Positions 8,592 through 17,550 of a stretch of 64,000 bases of DNA are shown here, one piece after another; position 1 is the stretch's first letter, and each line of letters opens with the position of its first letter. The notes beneath the pieces are model-generated. The model was not told the origin of the DNA and ran no database searches. It saw only the letters and a program-made list of their open reading frames with translations. Where the stretch lies: NCBI RefSeq assembly GCF_018476525.1, contig NZ_JAHCST010000021.1, positions 1 to 64,000 of the forward strand, given 5' to 3'. The DNA comes from Acrocarpospora catenulata (lineage in GTDB: Bacteria; Actinomycetota; Actinomycetes; Streptosporangiales; Streptosporangiaceae). Made by a program: the position numbers and the translations under genes.

Positions 8592-9621
8592 CACCCCGGT
8601 GACGAATGAGCCTGGCGTGACTCGCGCGTACACTGTGCACGCGCGTGGCCTCTGGCATCGGTTGCTGGTGCGGCATGAAGCCGTGGTCCTGGTGGTCCTG
8701 GTCGTGGTGTGGATGTATGCCAACGCGGGCATCGCCGGCTTCGGCCGACCTATCACGCTGACGTTCCTGCTACTGGACGTGGCTCCCATCCTCTTGATGG
8801 TGTTGCCCATGACGCTGGTGATTATCTCCGGCGAGATCGACCTGTCGGTCGCCAGCGTGTTCGGGCTCGCGAGTGTCGTGCTCGGTGTGATGGTCAAAGC
8901 CGGTGTGCCGATCGCTCTGGCAGTGCTCACCGCGGGCCTGGTCGGTGTCGTGGCCGGACTCGTCAACGGGTTCCTGGTCACCGTGCTCGGATTGCCCTCA
9001 CTCGCTGTGACGATTGGAACCCTGGCGCTCTTCCGTGGCCTGGCGGTAGGTCTGCTGGGCACGAAAGCGGTGACGGAATTTCCACCGGGGTGGACGAGTT
9101 CGGCTCAGAGCACGATCGGTGACAGCGCGGTGCCGGTCATCGTAGTACCCATCGCCGTGCTGGCGATTGCCATAGGCGTGCTACTTCATCTGACGCCCTT
9201 CGGCCGGGGAGTGTACGCGGTAGGCCTGAGCGACGAGGCGGCGATCTTTTCGGGAGTGCTCGTCAAGCGCACGAAACTCGTGGTGTTCGCCCTTTCCGGG
9301 CTGTGTGCGGCATTGGCGGGCGTCTTCTACACCCTCCGGTTCGGCAACGCGATCGGCAGCAACGGTGTCGGGCTGGAGCTCGGCGTCATCGCCGCTGTCG
9401 TCCTGGGAGGAACATCCATCTTCGGAGGGCGCGGCTCGGTGGCAGGATCCGTGCTTGGCGCACTGCTCATCGCGGTTCTGGCCAGTGCGCTACGCCTGGC
9501 CAAGGTGCCGGCCAACGCGATCGACATCATCACCGGCGCGATTCTCGTCCTCTCCATCGCCGTCACTATGGCGATCCCCTTCTTCGCTCAGAGGTTCACA
9601 AGAGAACGACGAGCTGGTTAG
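8584..9621 (+). CDS. Second sugar ABC transporter permease (CUT2)
   Basis: A 345-residue membrane protein with the same architecture as its neighbour: IISGEIDLSVASVFGLASVV and, near the end, FGGRGSVAGSVLGALLI. The start chosen is the ATG at 8584, overlapping the upstream stop by 8 nt, with GGGAG about 9 nt before it. An in-frame start at 8563 would add seven Arg-rich residues and looks less likely. Two different permeases in one operon is the pattern of rhamnose/AI-2-type importers rather than the single-permease ribose type. Confidence 0.87.
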   Translation: MLDTPVTNEPGVTRAYTVHARGLWHRLLVRHEAVVLVVLVVVWMYANAGIAGFGRPITLTFLLLDVAPILLMVLPMTLVIISGEIDLSVASVFGLASVVLGVMVKAGVPIALAVLTAGLVGVVAGLVNGFLVTVLGLPSLAVTIGTLALFRGLAVGLLGTKAVTEFPPGWTSSAQSTIGDSAVPVIVVPIAVLAIAIGVLLHLTPFGRGVYAVGLSDEAAIFSGVLVKRTKLVVFALSGLCAALAGVFYTLRFGNAIGSNGVGLELGVIAAVVLGGTSIFGGRGSVAGSVLGALLIAVLASALRLAKVPANAIDIITGAILVLSIAVTMAIPFFAQRFTRERRAG

Positions 9622-9746
9622 TCACCCCCACCGTTATCGCAAGCCAGGGCTGAGGCCGCCCGAGCCGTGACGGCGCTGTACTCCCAAGCCGTTCTGTCAG
9701 CCCTGTCCAGATTCCCAACATTGATCCAGTGGAAAAGGAAAGTGGC

Positions 9747-10787
9747 ATGGTCCGCATCGGAATGATGATCCCCCGCCGTCAGGCGGTCACAACGGTCGTG
9801 ATCGCTGTGGCCGTCGCCGTCGCGGCAACCGCCTGTTCCGCCGACAGCCCGCCGACCGATGATCGTGGCTCCGGCCACTACTCGATCGCATTTGTGCCCA
9901 AGAATCTCGGCAATCCCTATTTCGTCGCTTCGGCCACAGATGGCAAGGCTGCGGTCGAAGAGTTCGGAGGAGAATTCCAGGAGGTTGCGCCCAGCCAGCC
10001 GACGCCGACCGGCCAGGTGCCGTTCCTCAACACGCTCATGCAGCAGGGTGTGGATGGCATCGCCATGGCCGCTGTCGACCCGAAGGCGCCATGCGACGCG
10101 ATGAACCAGGCACGCCGCACGGGCACCAAGGTCGTCACCTTCGACTCCGACACCGATCCGACATGCCGTGACCTGTTCATCAACTCGGCGACGGCGGAAG
10201 GGATCGCCAAGGCGCAGGTCGACATCATCTCCGAGCAGATCGGTGGAGCCGGGGAGGTGGCCATCATCTCGGGCGCGCCGAATGCACCGACCCAGAACAA
10301 GTGGATCGACCTGATGAAGAAAGACATCGCGGCGAACCATCCAGGCATCGAGGTGGTCGACGTCGTCTACGGCAACGACGACGACCAGCAGGCCTACGAC
10401 AAGATCGCCGGTCTGGTGACCAAGTACCCGGCTCTGAAAGGCATCATCGCCCCTGACACCGTCGCCATCGCGGCAGGCGGCCGCTACCTCCAGAAGTCGG
10501 AGCACAAGGGCAAGATCGCACTCACCGGTCTGGGACTGCCCAACCAGATGAAGCCCTACGTCATGGACGGTACCGTCACGAAGTTCGCCCTCTGGAACCC
10601 CGGCGATCTCGGCTACCTCGCCGCGCACGCGCTCAAGGCGCTGATCGACGGCACCATCACCGGTAAGCAGGGTGACAAATTCCAGGCCGGCAAGCTCGGC
10701 GAGTACGAGGTCGGCCAGGACGGCATGGTCCTGCTCGGTCAGCCGACGCTCTTCACCAAGGACAACATCGGCGACTTCAACTTCTGA
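9747..10787 (+). CDS. Periplasmic-type sugar-binding lipoprotein (RhaS/LsrB-like)
   Basis: A 346-residue substrate-binding protein of the peripla_BP_4 family. It has an N-terminal membrane segment and lipobox (VAATAC, Cys near residue 30), then the core beginning YSIAFVPKNLGNPYF. Phrases such as VTFDSDT, IAIAAGGRYLQ-type motifs and the stretch around LTGLGLPNQMKPYV are characteristic of RhaS/LsrB proteins that bind rhamnose or AI-2. The ATG at 9747 is preferred over the ORF start at 9729 because AAAGGAAAG sits just upstream. It is the fourth gene of the importer; the ligand is probably a 6-deoxyhexose, but this is inferred. Confidence 0.85.
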   Translation: MVRIGMMIPRRQAVTTVVIAVAVAVAATACSADSPPTDDRGSGHYSIAFVPKNLGNPYFVASATDGKAAVEEFGGEFQEVAPSQPTPTGQVPFLNTLMQQGVDGIAMAAVDPKAPCDAMNQARRTGTKVVTFDSDTDPTCRDLFINSATAEGIAKAQVDIISEQIGGAGEVAIISGAPNAPTQNKWIDLMKKDIAANHPGIEVVDVVYGNDDDQQAYDKIAGLVTKYPALKGIIAPDTVAIAAGGRYLQKSEHKGKIALTGLGLPNQMKPYVMDGTVTKFALWNPGDLGYLAAHALKALIDGTITGKQGDKFQAGKLGEYEVGQDGMVLLGQPTLFTKDNIGDFNF

Positions 10788-10917
10788 TGCCGGGCAAGAC
10801 ACCGAAACGCATGACATCCGCACCACCAACGCCTGAGAGCCTCACCAATGTCGTCCGCTCCCGCCATCACGCGGGCCATCCAAGGCCCAGGACGTGACCT
10901 GCATACTTCCTGCCGCT

Positions 10918-10942
10918 CCGCTGCAGGAGTTCCCCGCAGCGG
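10918..10942 (+). terminator. Hairpin between binding-protein and LLM genes (weak)
   Basis: A 7-bp perfect stem, CCGCTGC/GCAGCGG, with an 11-nt loop, but no T-tract after it. It lies in the 272-nt gap after the ABC genes and could attenuate or process the transcript. The rest of the gap shows no gene. Confidence 0.3.
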
Positions 10943-11059
10943 CTACCTCCAGAAGAATTGCCGAGGAGCGGGCCGGAGACACGCAGTCCGGCCGGAGCGC
11001 CCGAGCGAGGCATGACCGCGAGACCTTCGCCTCGCGCTGCATGACGGGAGTCACCTGAG

Positions 11060-12127
11060 ATGACCAATTCCAACAACCTGAAACTGGGCTTCGCAGTACC
11101 AATTTTCGCCAATCCCGGCGTCGTGGACGTGCGCACCCCAAACTTCCAGCAGCTCGAGTGGCAGCCCGTCCTTGCCGCTGTGCAGGAGGCCGAGAGCCTG
11201 GGCTACGACTCGATCTGGGTCGCCGACCACATGTTTCTTGGACGCGACGGCGCGATCCTTGAGGGCTGGACGACGCTGTGCGTGTTGGCGGGCGCCACCA
11301 ATCGGATCAGGCTGGGAAACATCCACCTGGGAAACGGTTTCCGGTGGGCACCGCTCACGGCCAAGATGGCGGCGACGTTGGATGTCATCTCCGGCGGCCG
11401 GTTCGAGTTCTTCATCGACCCCGGCTGGCGTGAGCGCGAGCACGTCGGCTACGGGTTTGACTGGGAGCCCGACCGCTCGGTCCGAGCCGCGCAGGTCGGT
11501 GAGGCCGTCGAACTGTCTCGTCTACTGTGGACCGGCAAGCCCGTCGACTATCAAGGGCGTCACTACACCCTGAGTGGGGCCATCAGCACGCCGGTCCCGG
11601 TCCGCCAAGGCGGTCCACGTGTCTGGATCGGTGAGGCCTTCGACGAGGCGACGATGGATCTCGTCGCAAGGCACGCCGACGTCTGGAATTCGATGCCGGC
11701 TGGCATCGACGTCCTGCGCGACAAGATCGCGAAGGTCGACGCCGCCTGCGTGAGCCGCGGCCGAGACCCTCAGACATTGGAAAAGACGCTTGAGACGCAG
11801 GTCCTGGTGGTGGACAGTGAAGCCGAGTGGCGGCAATGGCTCGAAAGGTGGGACGCGATGCACGCGGCCCACCCGCCGGGAGACGCTATGACGGACTTCT
11901 TCGAGTTCGCGGCGCAAACCAACCCCCAGCTTGGTGCCGGGGTCGACGAGGCTCGGTTGCGGGACGAGTTCGTGATCGGCACCAAGGACGAGGTGATCGA
12001 CAAGCTGCGTGCCTACCAGCACTTGGGTATCAGTGAGGTGATCTGCTGGTTCATGGACTTCCCGGAAAGCACCACGATGACGGTGCTCGCGTCCGAGATC
12101 CGCCCGGCTCTGGAAGGTGGCCGATGA
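11060..12127 (+). CDS. LLM-class flavin-dependent oxidoreductase
   Basis: A 355-residue luciferase-like TIM-barrel protein. Family features are LGYDSIWVADHMF (residues 49-61), GATNRIRLGNIH, MAATLDVISGGRFEFFIDPGW, PVPVRQGGPRVWIGE and an FVIGTKDEVIDKL tail. Members use FMN or F420 to oxidise diverse substrates; the sequence alone does not decide which. The ATG at 11060 has GGGAG 9 nt upstream. It lies after the ABC importer and before an SDR, so it probably acts on the imported compound. Confidence 0.8.
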   Translation: MTNSNNLKLGFAVPIFANPGVVDVRTPNFQQLEWQPVLAAVQEAESLGYDSIWVADHMFLGRDGAILEGWTTLCVLAGATNRIRLGNIHLGNGFRWAPLTAKMAATLDVISGGRFEFFIDPGWREREHVGYGFDWEPDRSVRAAQVGEAVELSRLLWTGKPVDYQGRHYTLSGAISTPVPVRQGGPRVWIGEAFDEATMDLVARHADVWNSMPAGIDVLRDKIAKVDAACVSRGRDPQTLEKTLETQVLVVDSEAEWRQWLERWDAMHAAHPPGDAMTDFFEFAAQTNPQLGAGVDEARLRDEFVIGTKDEVIDKLRAYQHLGISEVICWFMDFPESTTMTVLASEIRPALEGGR

Positions 12128-12218
12128 GTAGCCCTGTGTCAAGCCGCCGCCTGTTGACCCGGCGGCACCTCGGCTGCATCAGCAGTCACATGACTACCGA
12201 CGATAGGGTGGCACACCA

Positions 12219-12971
12219 GTGAATGAGGCCGCGGTCGTGACGGGTGCCGCGTCGGGTGTCGGAGCGGCAGTGACCACCACGCTGCTGGAGCGCGGCGTGC
12301 TGGTCGTCGGCGTCGACAGGAACTGGGCTGAGGGGGCCGAGCGGCCAGGCCTTGTGCGCGTCTCCGGCTCTGTGTCGGAGCAGTCGACGTGGCGGCAAGT
12401 GACAGATGAGATCAGGCGGCGTGAGGACGTGACGCTGTCGATGATGGTGATTAACGCGGCCCGCCTGGTGGTCGGCAATCTGCTTGACCTCGATGAGGAA
12501 GAGATCCGCGGCGTATTCGATGTCAACGTGTACGGCGCCGTGCGGGCTGTGCGCAGCTGTCTGCCACTGATGCTGGCGGCGGGCGGCGGGCGGATCGTCG
12601 CCGTCGCCAGCGTGGACGCCCTCTACGCGGAGAAGGACCTGGCGGCCTACTGCATGTCCAAGGGAGCGCTTCTCCAACTCGTCCGCACACTCGCCGTGGA
12701 CTTCGGCGGGCAGGGGATCCGGGCCAACGCGGTCTGCCCCGGAGCAATCGACACACCGTTCTTCCGACAGCACGTCGAGGCAGCGAGTGATCCCGAGGCG
12801 TTTCTCAAGATCAAGACGCAGCGGCATCCCTCGGGTCGCATCCTGCGGCCGGAGGACGTCGCGTCCGCGGTGCTCTACCTGTTGTCAGTGGAGTCACTCG
12901 GTATCAATGGGGCCCACCTGATGGTCGATGGCGGCCTGACAGCGACCTTCGACTACCAGCCACCGCTCTGA
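12219..12971 (+). CDS. Short-chain dehydrogenase/reductase
   Basis: A 250-residue SDR with TGAASGVG at the N-terminus, a Ser in VASVDALY, the catalytic pair in YCMSKGA and CPGAIDTPFF. The usual NNAG is replaced by INAA. The GTG start at 12219 has only a weak GGGTGG upstream. It probably continues the transcription unit of the importer and LLM gene, ending at the strong hairpin at 12984. Substrate unknown. Confidence 0.8.
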   Translation: MNEAAVVTGAASGVGAAVTTTLLERGVLVVGVDRNWAEGAERPGLVRVSGSVSEQSTWRQVTDEIRRREDVTLSMMVINAARLVVGNLLDLDEEEIRGVFDVNVYGAVRAVRSCLPLMLAAGGGRIVAVASVDALYAEKDLAAYCMSKGALLQLVRTLAVDFGGQGIRANAVCPGAIDTPFFRQHVEAASDPEAFLKIKTQRHPSGRILRPEDVASAVLYLLSVESLGINGAHLMVDGGLTATFDYQPPL

Positions 12972-12983
12972 CGCGCGGCACCC

Positions 12984-13016
12984 CCGCGGCATGACCCCGT
13001 TGTGATCATGCCGCGG
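12984..13016. terminator. Bidirectional terminator hairpin between convergent genes
   Basis: A perfect 11-bp inverted repeat, CCGCGGCATGA and TCATGCCGCGG, with an 11-nt loop. It lies exactly between the stops of the SDR gene (12971, plus) and the IclR gene (13026, minus), as expected for a shared terminator. No T-tract is present, which is common in high-GC actinomycetes. Confidence 0.75.
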
Positions 13017-13025
13017 CTGCTGGGC

Positions 13026-13829
13026 TCAGGCTGGTTGGTCGGCCGCGGCTGGGTTCGCCGACGTATCGGCACCCCCGGACATGGCGAGGGATGCCCGCCG
13101 AGCGGCATTGATCACGGCCGCGACCAGGTGCTCCCTGGTGGGCTGGTAACGCGACGATGGACACGAGACGGTGAAGGCACCGACCGTGCGGCCGGAGGTG
13201 ACAATTGGGGCGGCGACACACGTCACGTCCAGGGCGAACTCTTCCAGGTCTATGGAGTAGCCGCGGGTGCGGATCCGGTCGAGCTCCAAGGCGAACTCGT
13301 CAGGATCGGTGATGGTGTGCGGCGTCAGGGGTTCAAGCCGGTGCTTGGCCAGGTATTCATCCCGCAGCCCCGGGCGCGCGTACGCCAGCAGAAGCTTGCC
13401 GGACGCGCGGGCATGAGCGTGGGCGTGCGTACCTCGTGGCACCTGCGCGACTCGCACGGAATGGCTGCCCTCGGCGGTAGCCACCACCTCGATCTCGCCT
13501 CGGCGCCACGTCGACAGGTAGGCGGTCTCGCCCGTGGTGGCAGCCAGCTCACGCATGGGTGCGATCAGGTCGTCGATCGGCTCGCCCTGCTCTAGGTAGG
13601 CATCACCCAGCGCTCCGATCCTGGGACCAAGCCGGTAGCCCCGGTCGTCGCCCTTCACTAGTGCCCCCTCTGCCACGAGGGTGTTGAGCAGGTGGTACGT
13701 GGTGGGCAGAGGGGCGCGCATGAACTGACTGAGCTCTTTGGCCGCTACGGGCATGTCCTGGGAGGCGATGTAAGCCAGCGCAGTGAACGCCTTCGACACG
13801 GACGCGATGCGTCGCTCGGCCTTATCCAT
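13026..13829 (-). CDS. IclR-family transcriptional regulator
   Basis: A 267-residue regulator with an N-terminal winged helix (SVSKAFTALAYIAS... LSQFMRAPLPTTYHLLNTLV, about residues 10-60) and a C-terminal IclR effector domain (YLSTWRRGEIEVVATA, ASGKLLLAYARP, RTRGYSIDLEEFALDVTCVAAPI). IclR proteins typically sense small organic acids or sugar-derived ligands. It is divergent from the E1 gene at 14006. Related palindromes with ACAATG half-sites occur at 5533, 5901, 13904 and 18301, which suggests it controls the whole block, including itself. Confidence 0.88.
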   Translation of the reverse strand: MDKAERRIASVSKAFTALAYIASQDMPVAAKELSQFMRAPLPTTYHLLNTLVAEGALVKGDDRGYRLGPRIGALGDAYLEQGEPIDDLIAPMRELAATTGETAYLSTWRRGEIEVVATAEGSHSVRVAQVPRGTHAHAHARASGKLLLAYARPGLRDEYLAKHRLEPLTPHTITDPDEFALELDRIRTRGYSIDLEEFALDVTCVAAPIVTSGRTVGAFTVSCPSSRYQPTREHLVAAVINAARRASLAMSGGADTSANPAAADQPA

Positions 13830-13903
13830 GACTCGATGCTCTCATTCTTTTCACATGGCGATGTGCATTGTGTCAGGGACCCCGCCCTGACCCGGCGATT
13901 CTA

Positions 13904-13930
13904 ACAATGCGAAAGCTATGTTCACAAAGT
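13904..13930. promoter_or_regulatory. Imperfect copy of the ACAATG palindrome upstream of the E1 gene
   Basis: ACAATGCGAA and TTCACAAAGT, spaced by 7 nt, match the arms of the 5533 site at 8 and 7 of 10 positions. It lies in the divergent IclR/E1 intergenic region, 76 nt before the E1 start. Weak on its own; supported only by the other copies. Confidence 0.4.
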
Positions 13931-14005
13931 TCAAATCGTGTGGAACACTTCAGCCAGCGCCGCACCGCCGCGCAGCGTCCAGAACATCGATCCGTCGGAG
14001 TATTC

Positions 14006-15973
14006 GTGAGCAACCACCAGCTGACGCCAACCGAGGCCTACCGGCGCATGGCCTTCATCCGCCGTTTCGAGGAGGAGGTGCTTGAGCTCGGCCGCGACGG
14101 ACACATCGCCGGCTCCATCCACCCCTGCCATGGCCAAGAGGCGATTCCCGTGGGCGCCATGGCCGCCCTGACCGCGCAGGACCGTGTCCTCTCCACGTAC
14201 CGGGGTCACGGGTGGGCTCTGGCTTGTGGCGTGGACCCGACCGCGCTGATGGCGGAGATCGCTCAACGCGGTGCGGGCGTTAACGGTGGTCGGGCCGGTT
14301 CGCCGCTGCTCAGCGACCCCGCCCAAGGTTTCCTGGGGGAGAACTCGATCGTCGGAGCGGGCGTTCCCATCGCGGCGGGCGTCGCGTTGGCCGGCACACT
14401 TCAGGGGACGAAGAGAGTCGTGCTGACATCCATCGGTGACGGTGCCATGAACCAGGGATCCGTGACCGAGGGCATGGTTTTCGCCGCCGCGAGGAAGCTG
14501 CCGCTCATCATCCTCTGCGAGAACAACGGATGGTCGGAGATGACCCCGATCTCCGCGACGACTCGCGGAGAGCATCTGGCCCGGCGAGGTCAAGGACTCG
14601 GGATCCACAGTCAGGTCGTCGACGGCGGTGACCCCGTCGCCGTCGCGGAGGCTGTCTCCGCCGCGGCCGAGGTGTGCCGAGCAGGCGAAGGGCCTGTGCT
14701 CATCGAGTGCAAGACAGTCCGCCTCTCCGGGCACTACAACAAGGACATCCAGCACTACCGCCCACAAGACGACATCGAGCGGGCCCAGGCAGGCGACCCC
14801 CTCGCACGGCTGGTCGCCATGGCGGACGGACTCTCGGCTGAGGAGGTAGCTGCCATCTCCGCCGACGTCGACGCCGAGGTCTCGCGCATCGGTCAGGCGG
14901 TGCGCGAGATGGATCCCCCCAAGACACACGACGTGCTCGATCACCTGTACGCCCCCGCGGTCAAGGTCCCCGCCGCGGCCACGAAGGTGGTCGAAAAGGA
15001 ACTGCCGTTCAACCGGGCAGTCAACGAAGCGCTCAAGGATGCGATGCGGCGCCGCCAGGATGTCGTCGTCTACGGTGAAGATGTTGGCGTCGCCGGCGGC
15101 GTCTTCGGGGTGACCCGGGGACTGCAGAAGGAGTTCGGCGTTGAGCGGGTGTTCGACACCCCGATCGCCGAGGCGGCCATCCTCGGCTCAGCGGTGGGAG
15201 CGGCACTGGAAGGTCTTCGCCCGGTCGTGGAGATCATGTGGGCGGACTTCGTCTTCGTGGCCCTCGACCAGATCGTCAACCAGGCCGCGAACATCCGGTA
15301 CATCAATCGGTCGCAATTGGCCGCGCCGCTCGTCATACGCATGCAGCAAGGCGTGACTCCCGGGTCATGCGCGCAACACTCACAAAGCATCGAGGCGATC
15401 TTGGCGCACATCCCGGGCATCAAGGTAGGACTGCCCTCTACGCCGCAGGATGCCTACGCCATGTCGCTGGCCGCTATCGAGGACCCAGACCCCGTCGTCC
15501 TCATCGAGCACCGTTCCATGTACCAGGACACCGGAACCGTCCGCCTCGCCGGCGTGACCGAGCGAGCCGAGGGTGCCCGCCTGCGCCGAGATGGGTCCGA
15601 CGTCGCGATCATCACGTGGGGTTCCATGGTCGCCCCAGCACTGGAGGCGGCGCGGCAACTCACCGAGTCAGGCATCGAGGCGAGCGTTCTAGACCTCCGC
15701 TGGCTGCGCCCATTGGATGATCGCGCCATCGCCGAGGTCGTCGCCCACTGCGGTGGCAAGGTGGTGGTCGCCCACGAGGCCATTCTCACAGGTGGCTTCG
15801 GCGCGGAAGTCGCCGCCCGGATCACGGAGCGGCATTTCAGCACACTGACGGCTCCGGTTGCTCGTGTCGGGACCCCAGATGTGCGAATCCCCTCGGCTCC
15901 GGCACTCCAGCGTGCGATAGTCCCGGGGGTGGACGACCTCGTGGACGCCATCCGCAAGCAGATCGCGCACTAA
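14006..15973 (+). CDS. 2-oxoacid dehydrogenase E1, alpha and beta subunits fused
   Basis: A 655-residue thiamine-diphosphate enzyme with E1-alpha (residues about 5-330) fused to E1-beta (about 335-655). The alpha half has FEEEVLELGRDGHIAGSIH, RGHGWALA and the TPP motif starting GDGAMNQG and ending ENNGW. The beta half has VVVYGEDVG, DTPIAEAAILGSAVGAALEG, EIMWADF and PGSCAQHSQ. It resembles acetoin or branched-chain-type E1 proteins. The frame is open from 13868, but the GTG at 14006 has GGAG 5 nt upstream and fits the family start. It would decarboxylate a 2-oxoacid and needs an E2 and E3; no lipoyl domain or E3 is encoded nearby, only the odd E2-like protein at 16293. Confidence 0.88.
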   Translation: MSNHQLTPTEAYRRMAFIRRFEEEVLELGRDGHIAGSIHPCHGQEAIPVGAMAALTAQDRVLSTYRGHGWALACGVDPTALMAEIAQRGAGVNGGRAGSPLLSDPAQGFLGENSIVGAGVPIAAGVALAGTLQGTKRVVLTSIGDGAMNQGSVTEGMVFAAARKLPLIILCENNGWSEMTPISATTRGEHLARRGQGLGIHSQVVDGGDPVAVAEAVSAAAEVCRAGEGPVLIECKTVRLSGHYNKDIQHYRPQDDIERAQAGDPLARLVAMADGLSAEEVAAISADVDAEVSRIGQAVREMDPPKTHDVLDHLYAPAVKVPAAATKVVEKELPFNRAVNEALKDAMRRRQDVVVYGEDVGVAGGVFGVTRGLQKEFGVERVFDTPIAEAAILGSAVGAALEGLRPVVEIMWADFVFVALDQIVNQAANIRYINRSQLAAPLVIRMQQGVTPGSCAQHSQSIEAILAHIPGIKVGLPSTPQDAYAMSLAAIEDPDPVVLIEHRSMYQDTGTVRLAGVTERAEGARLRRDGSDVAIITWGSMVAPALEAARQLTESGIEASVLDLRWLRPLDDRAIAEVVAHCGGKVVVAHEAILTGGFGAEVAARITERHFSTLTAPVARVGTPDVRIPSAPALQRAIVPGVDDLVDAIRKQIAH

Positions 15974-15978
15974 AGGTC

Positions 15979-16296
15979 GTGGAATTCCTGGTGAGGATCC
16001 AGATCGACACCGGTGATCTGCAGGCGGCCGCCGTCGACGCCCTGCGCGCGGAGGAAGCCGTGCGGGCACGTGCTCTTGCGGAGAGCGGTGTCCTGCGACG
16101 CCTGTGGCGCATCCCCGGGCAGTGGGCCAATTGGGGACTCTGGATGGCCTATGACGAGGCCGAACTCCAGGCGGTCCTCGACTCGCTTCCCCTCCGTCCC
16201 TACATGCACATCGACATCAACGCGCTCGACTCGCACCCCAACGACCCCGAGACGCCCGGCCAGAAGGCCAAGAACATGAGAGGAAGTGTCGCATGA
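15979..16296 (+). CDS. Muconolactone delta-isomerase-fold protein
   Basis: A 105-residue protein of the muconolactone isomerase family (PF02426). It begins MEFLVRIQIDTGDL and has the conserved centre LRRLWRIPGQWANWGLW and the ending LPLRPYMHIDINAL-HP. CatC proteins isomerise muconolactone in the beta-ketoadipate pathway, but no other gene of that pathway is near. The GTG at 15979 starts 5 nt after the E1 stop, with AAAGG close in front. Its last 4 nt overlap the next gene (ATGA). Position within a 2-oxoacid dehydrogenase operon suggests a different lactone or enol substrate. Confidence 0.75.
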   Translation: MEFLVRIQIDTGDLQAAAVDALRAEEAVRARALAESGVLRRLWRIPGQWANWGLWMAYDEAELQAVLDSLPLRPYMHIDINALDSHPNDPETPGQKAKNMRGSVA

Positions 16297-16994
16297 CGGC
16301 CGCTGCGTGGGTTCTCGAGCCGCTTCCCGAGATCGTCCTCCAATCCCGCTCGGCGAGCGAAGTTCCGGTCGCGCCTGACCCGGTGTCCGTAGTCGCGCGA
16401 TCGGACGGGGCCTGCCGGCTGTCCCGGGCGACGGTCGAGGTCGACGTGACCACGGTCGAGATGATGTGTGATGGCACCTCCGCGCATGTCTATGCCGTCG
16501 CCGTGGTCCGCGCGCTGGCACGCCACCCACACCTGAACCGCCCGCCCCTGGGCCGCAAGAGCGTCGATCTGCTGGTGGACACCTACGGCCCTTCTTCTGC
16601 CGTGCCCATTGTCATTCGAGGAGCCGACCAGCTGACAGCGGCGACCATCAGGTCCCGCATGGACGCGTCGAGCGAGACCGGTTCGACGGCCATAGGCGCT
16701 CCCAGCGCGGCTCCCTCTTTCGCTTTTACCCATAGCGGGGCACTGGGCCTACTGGGCAACAGCCGGCTCAGCGGCCCGGCTGACGTCGCGACCTTGAATG
16801 TCGGAGCGTCCCGACGCCAGCCGCGTGCCCTACTCGACGCCGCGGGCGGCGAAGTGATCGCCGTCCGATCGGTCGCATGGCTCACCCTCACCTACGACTC
16901 GGGCGTCGGCACACAGGAGGTCGCGGCTTTCCTGGCCACGGTCCGAGCGTTCCTGGAGGACCGGGCCTGGCTGAAGGCGCAGTTCGAGAATTGA
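16293..16994 (+). CDS. E2 acyltransferase-like protein without lipoyl domain or catalytic His/Asp
   Basis: A 233-residue protein matching only the catalytic domain of 2-oxoacid dehydrogenase E2. Recognisable parts are AHVYAVAVVRALARHPHLN, AVPIVIRGADQLTAATI and the segment around TYDSGVGTQEVAAFLATVRAFLED. In working E2 proteins the last region reads DHRxxDG; here it is DSGVGTQ (about residues 202-208), so the catalytic His and Asp are both absent. No lipoyl or subunit-binding domain is present. It overlaps the preceding stop by ATGA and is clearly co-expressed with E1. It may be structural, may bind an acyl-CoA, or may be a non-functional relic; the intact frame argues against simple decay. 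Confidence 0.65.
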   Translation: MTAAAWVLEPLPEIVLQSRSASEVPVAPDPVSVVARSDGACRLSRATVEVDVTTVEMMCDGTSAHVYAVAVVRALARHPHLNRPPLGRKSVDLLVDTYGPSSAVPIVIRGADQLTAATIRSRMDASSETGSTAIGAPSAAPSFAFTHSGALGLLGNSRLSGPADVATLNVGASRRQPRALLDAAGGEVIAVRSVAWLTLTYDSGVGTQEVAAFLATVRAFLEDRAWLKAQFEN

Positions 16995-17028
16995 AATTCA
17001 CCACCCAACTTGCCCCATGGAGAACCAC

Positions 17029-17550
17029 ATGATCATCGGCCTGCTGCACCACGGTGTCACAGTGTCCGACATCGAAAAGGCAATCGCTTGGTACCGCGAC
17101 GTGCTCGGGCTCGAGTTCGTGCACCGGCAGCGTCAGGAGAACGCCTACACCCCGGTGCTCGTGGGCGTTCCCGGTGCCGTGCTGGAGGTCGCACAGTTTC
17201 GAGTGCCGTCCCCGTTGCCGCGCCTGTCGACCCACGACGTCGAACTGATCCAGTACGTCACCGCGGGCGTCGATGGCGTGCCCGTTCCGGTGAACCAGGT
17301 GGGCACCGCGCACCTGGCTTTCCTGGTCACCGAGATCGAGGCCCTGTACGCGAAGGCGATGACCGGCGGAGCGGTGTTCCGCAATGCTCCGACAGCCATC
17401 ACTGAGGGCGCGAACGCGGGTGGGCTCGGTTGCTACCTGCACGACCCCGACGGCAATACGCTGGAGTTCATCCAGCCCTCGCCCATCCGACTCGACCGGA
17501 TGCGGGCGCTACTCGCGCAGCATGTCATACCATCCAGCCGCCACCATTGA
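17029..17550 (+). CDS. VOC superfamily protein (glyoxalase/epimerase/dioxygenase fold)
   Basis: A 173-residue protein with two beta-alpha-beta-beta-beta modules: MIIGLLHHGVTVSDIEKAIAWYRDVLGLEF at the start and GCYLHDPDGNTLEFIQPS near the end. Candidate metal ligands are His8, a His in HLAFLV and the Glu in TLEF. The start at 17029 is chosen because GGAG lies 6 nt upstream; the ATG at 17017 has no RBS. It is the last plus-strand gene of the block and overlaps the convergent SDR by 26 bp. Methylmalonyl-CoA-epimerase-like and extradiol-like roles are both possible. Confidence 0.75.
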   Translation: MIIGLLHHGVTVSDIEKAIAWYRDVLGLEFVHRQRQENAYTPVLVGVPGAVLEVAQFRVPSPLPRLSTHDVELIQYVTAGVDGVPVPVNQVGTAHLAFLVTEIEALYAKAMTGGAVFRNAPTAITEGANAGGLGCYLHDPDGNTLEFIQPSPIRLDRMRALLAQHVIPSSRHH

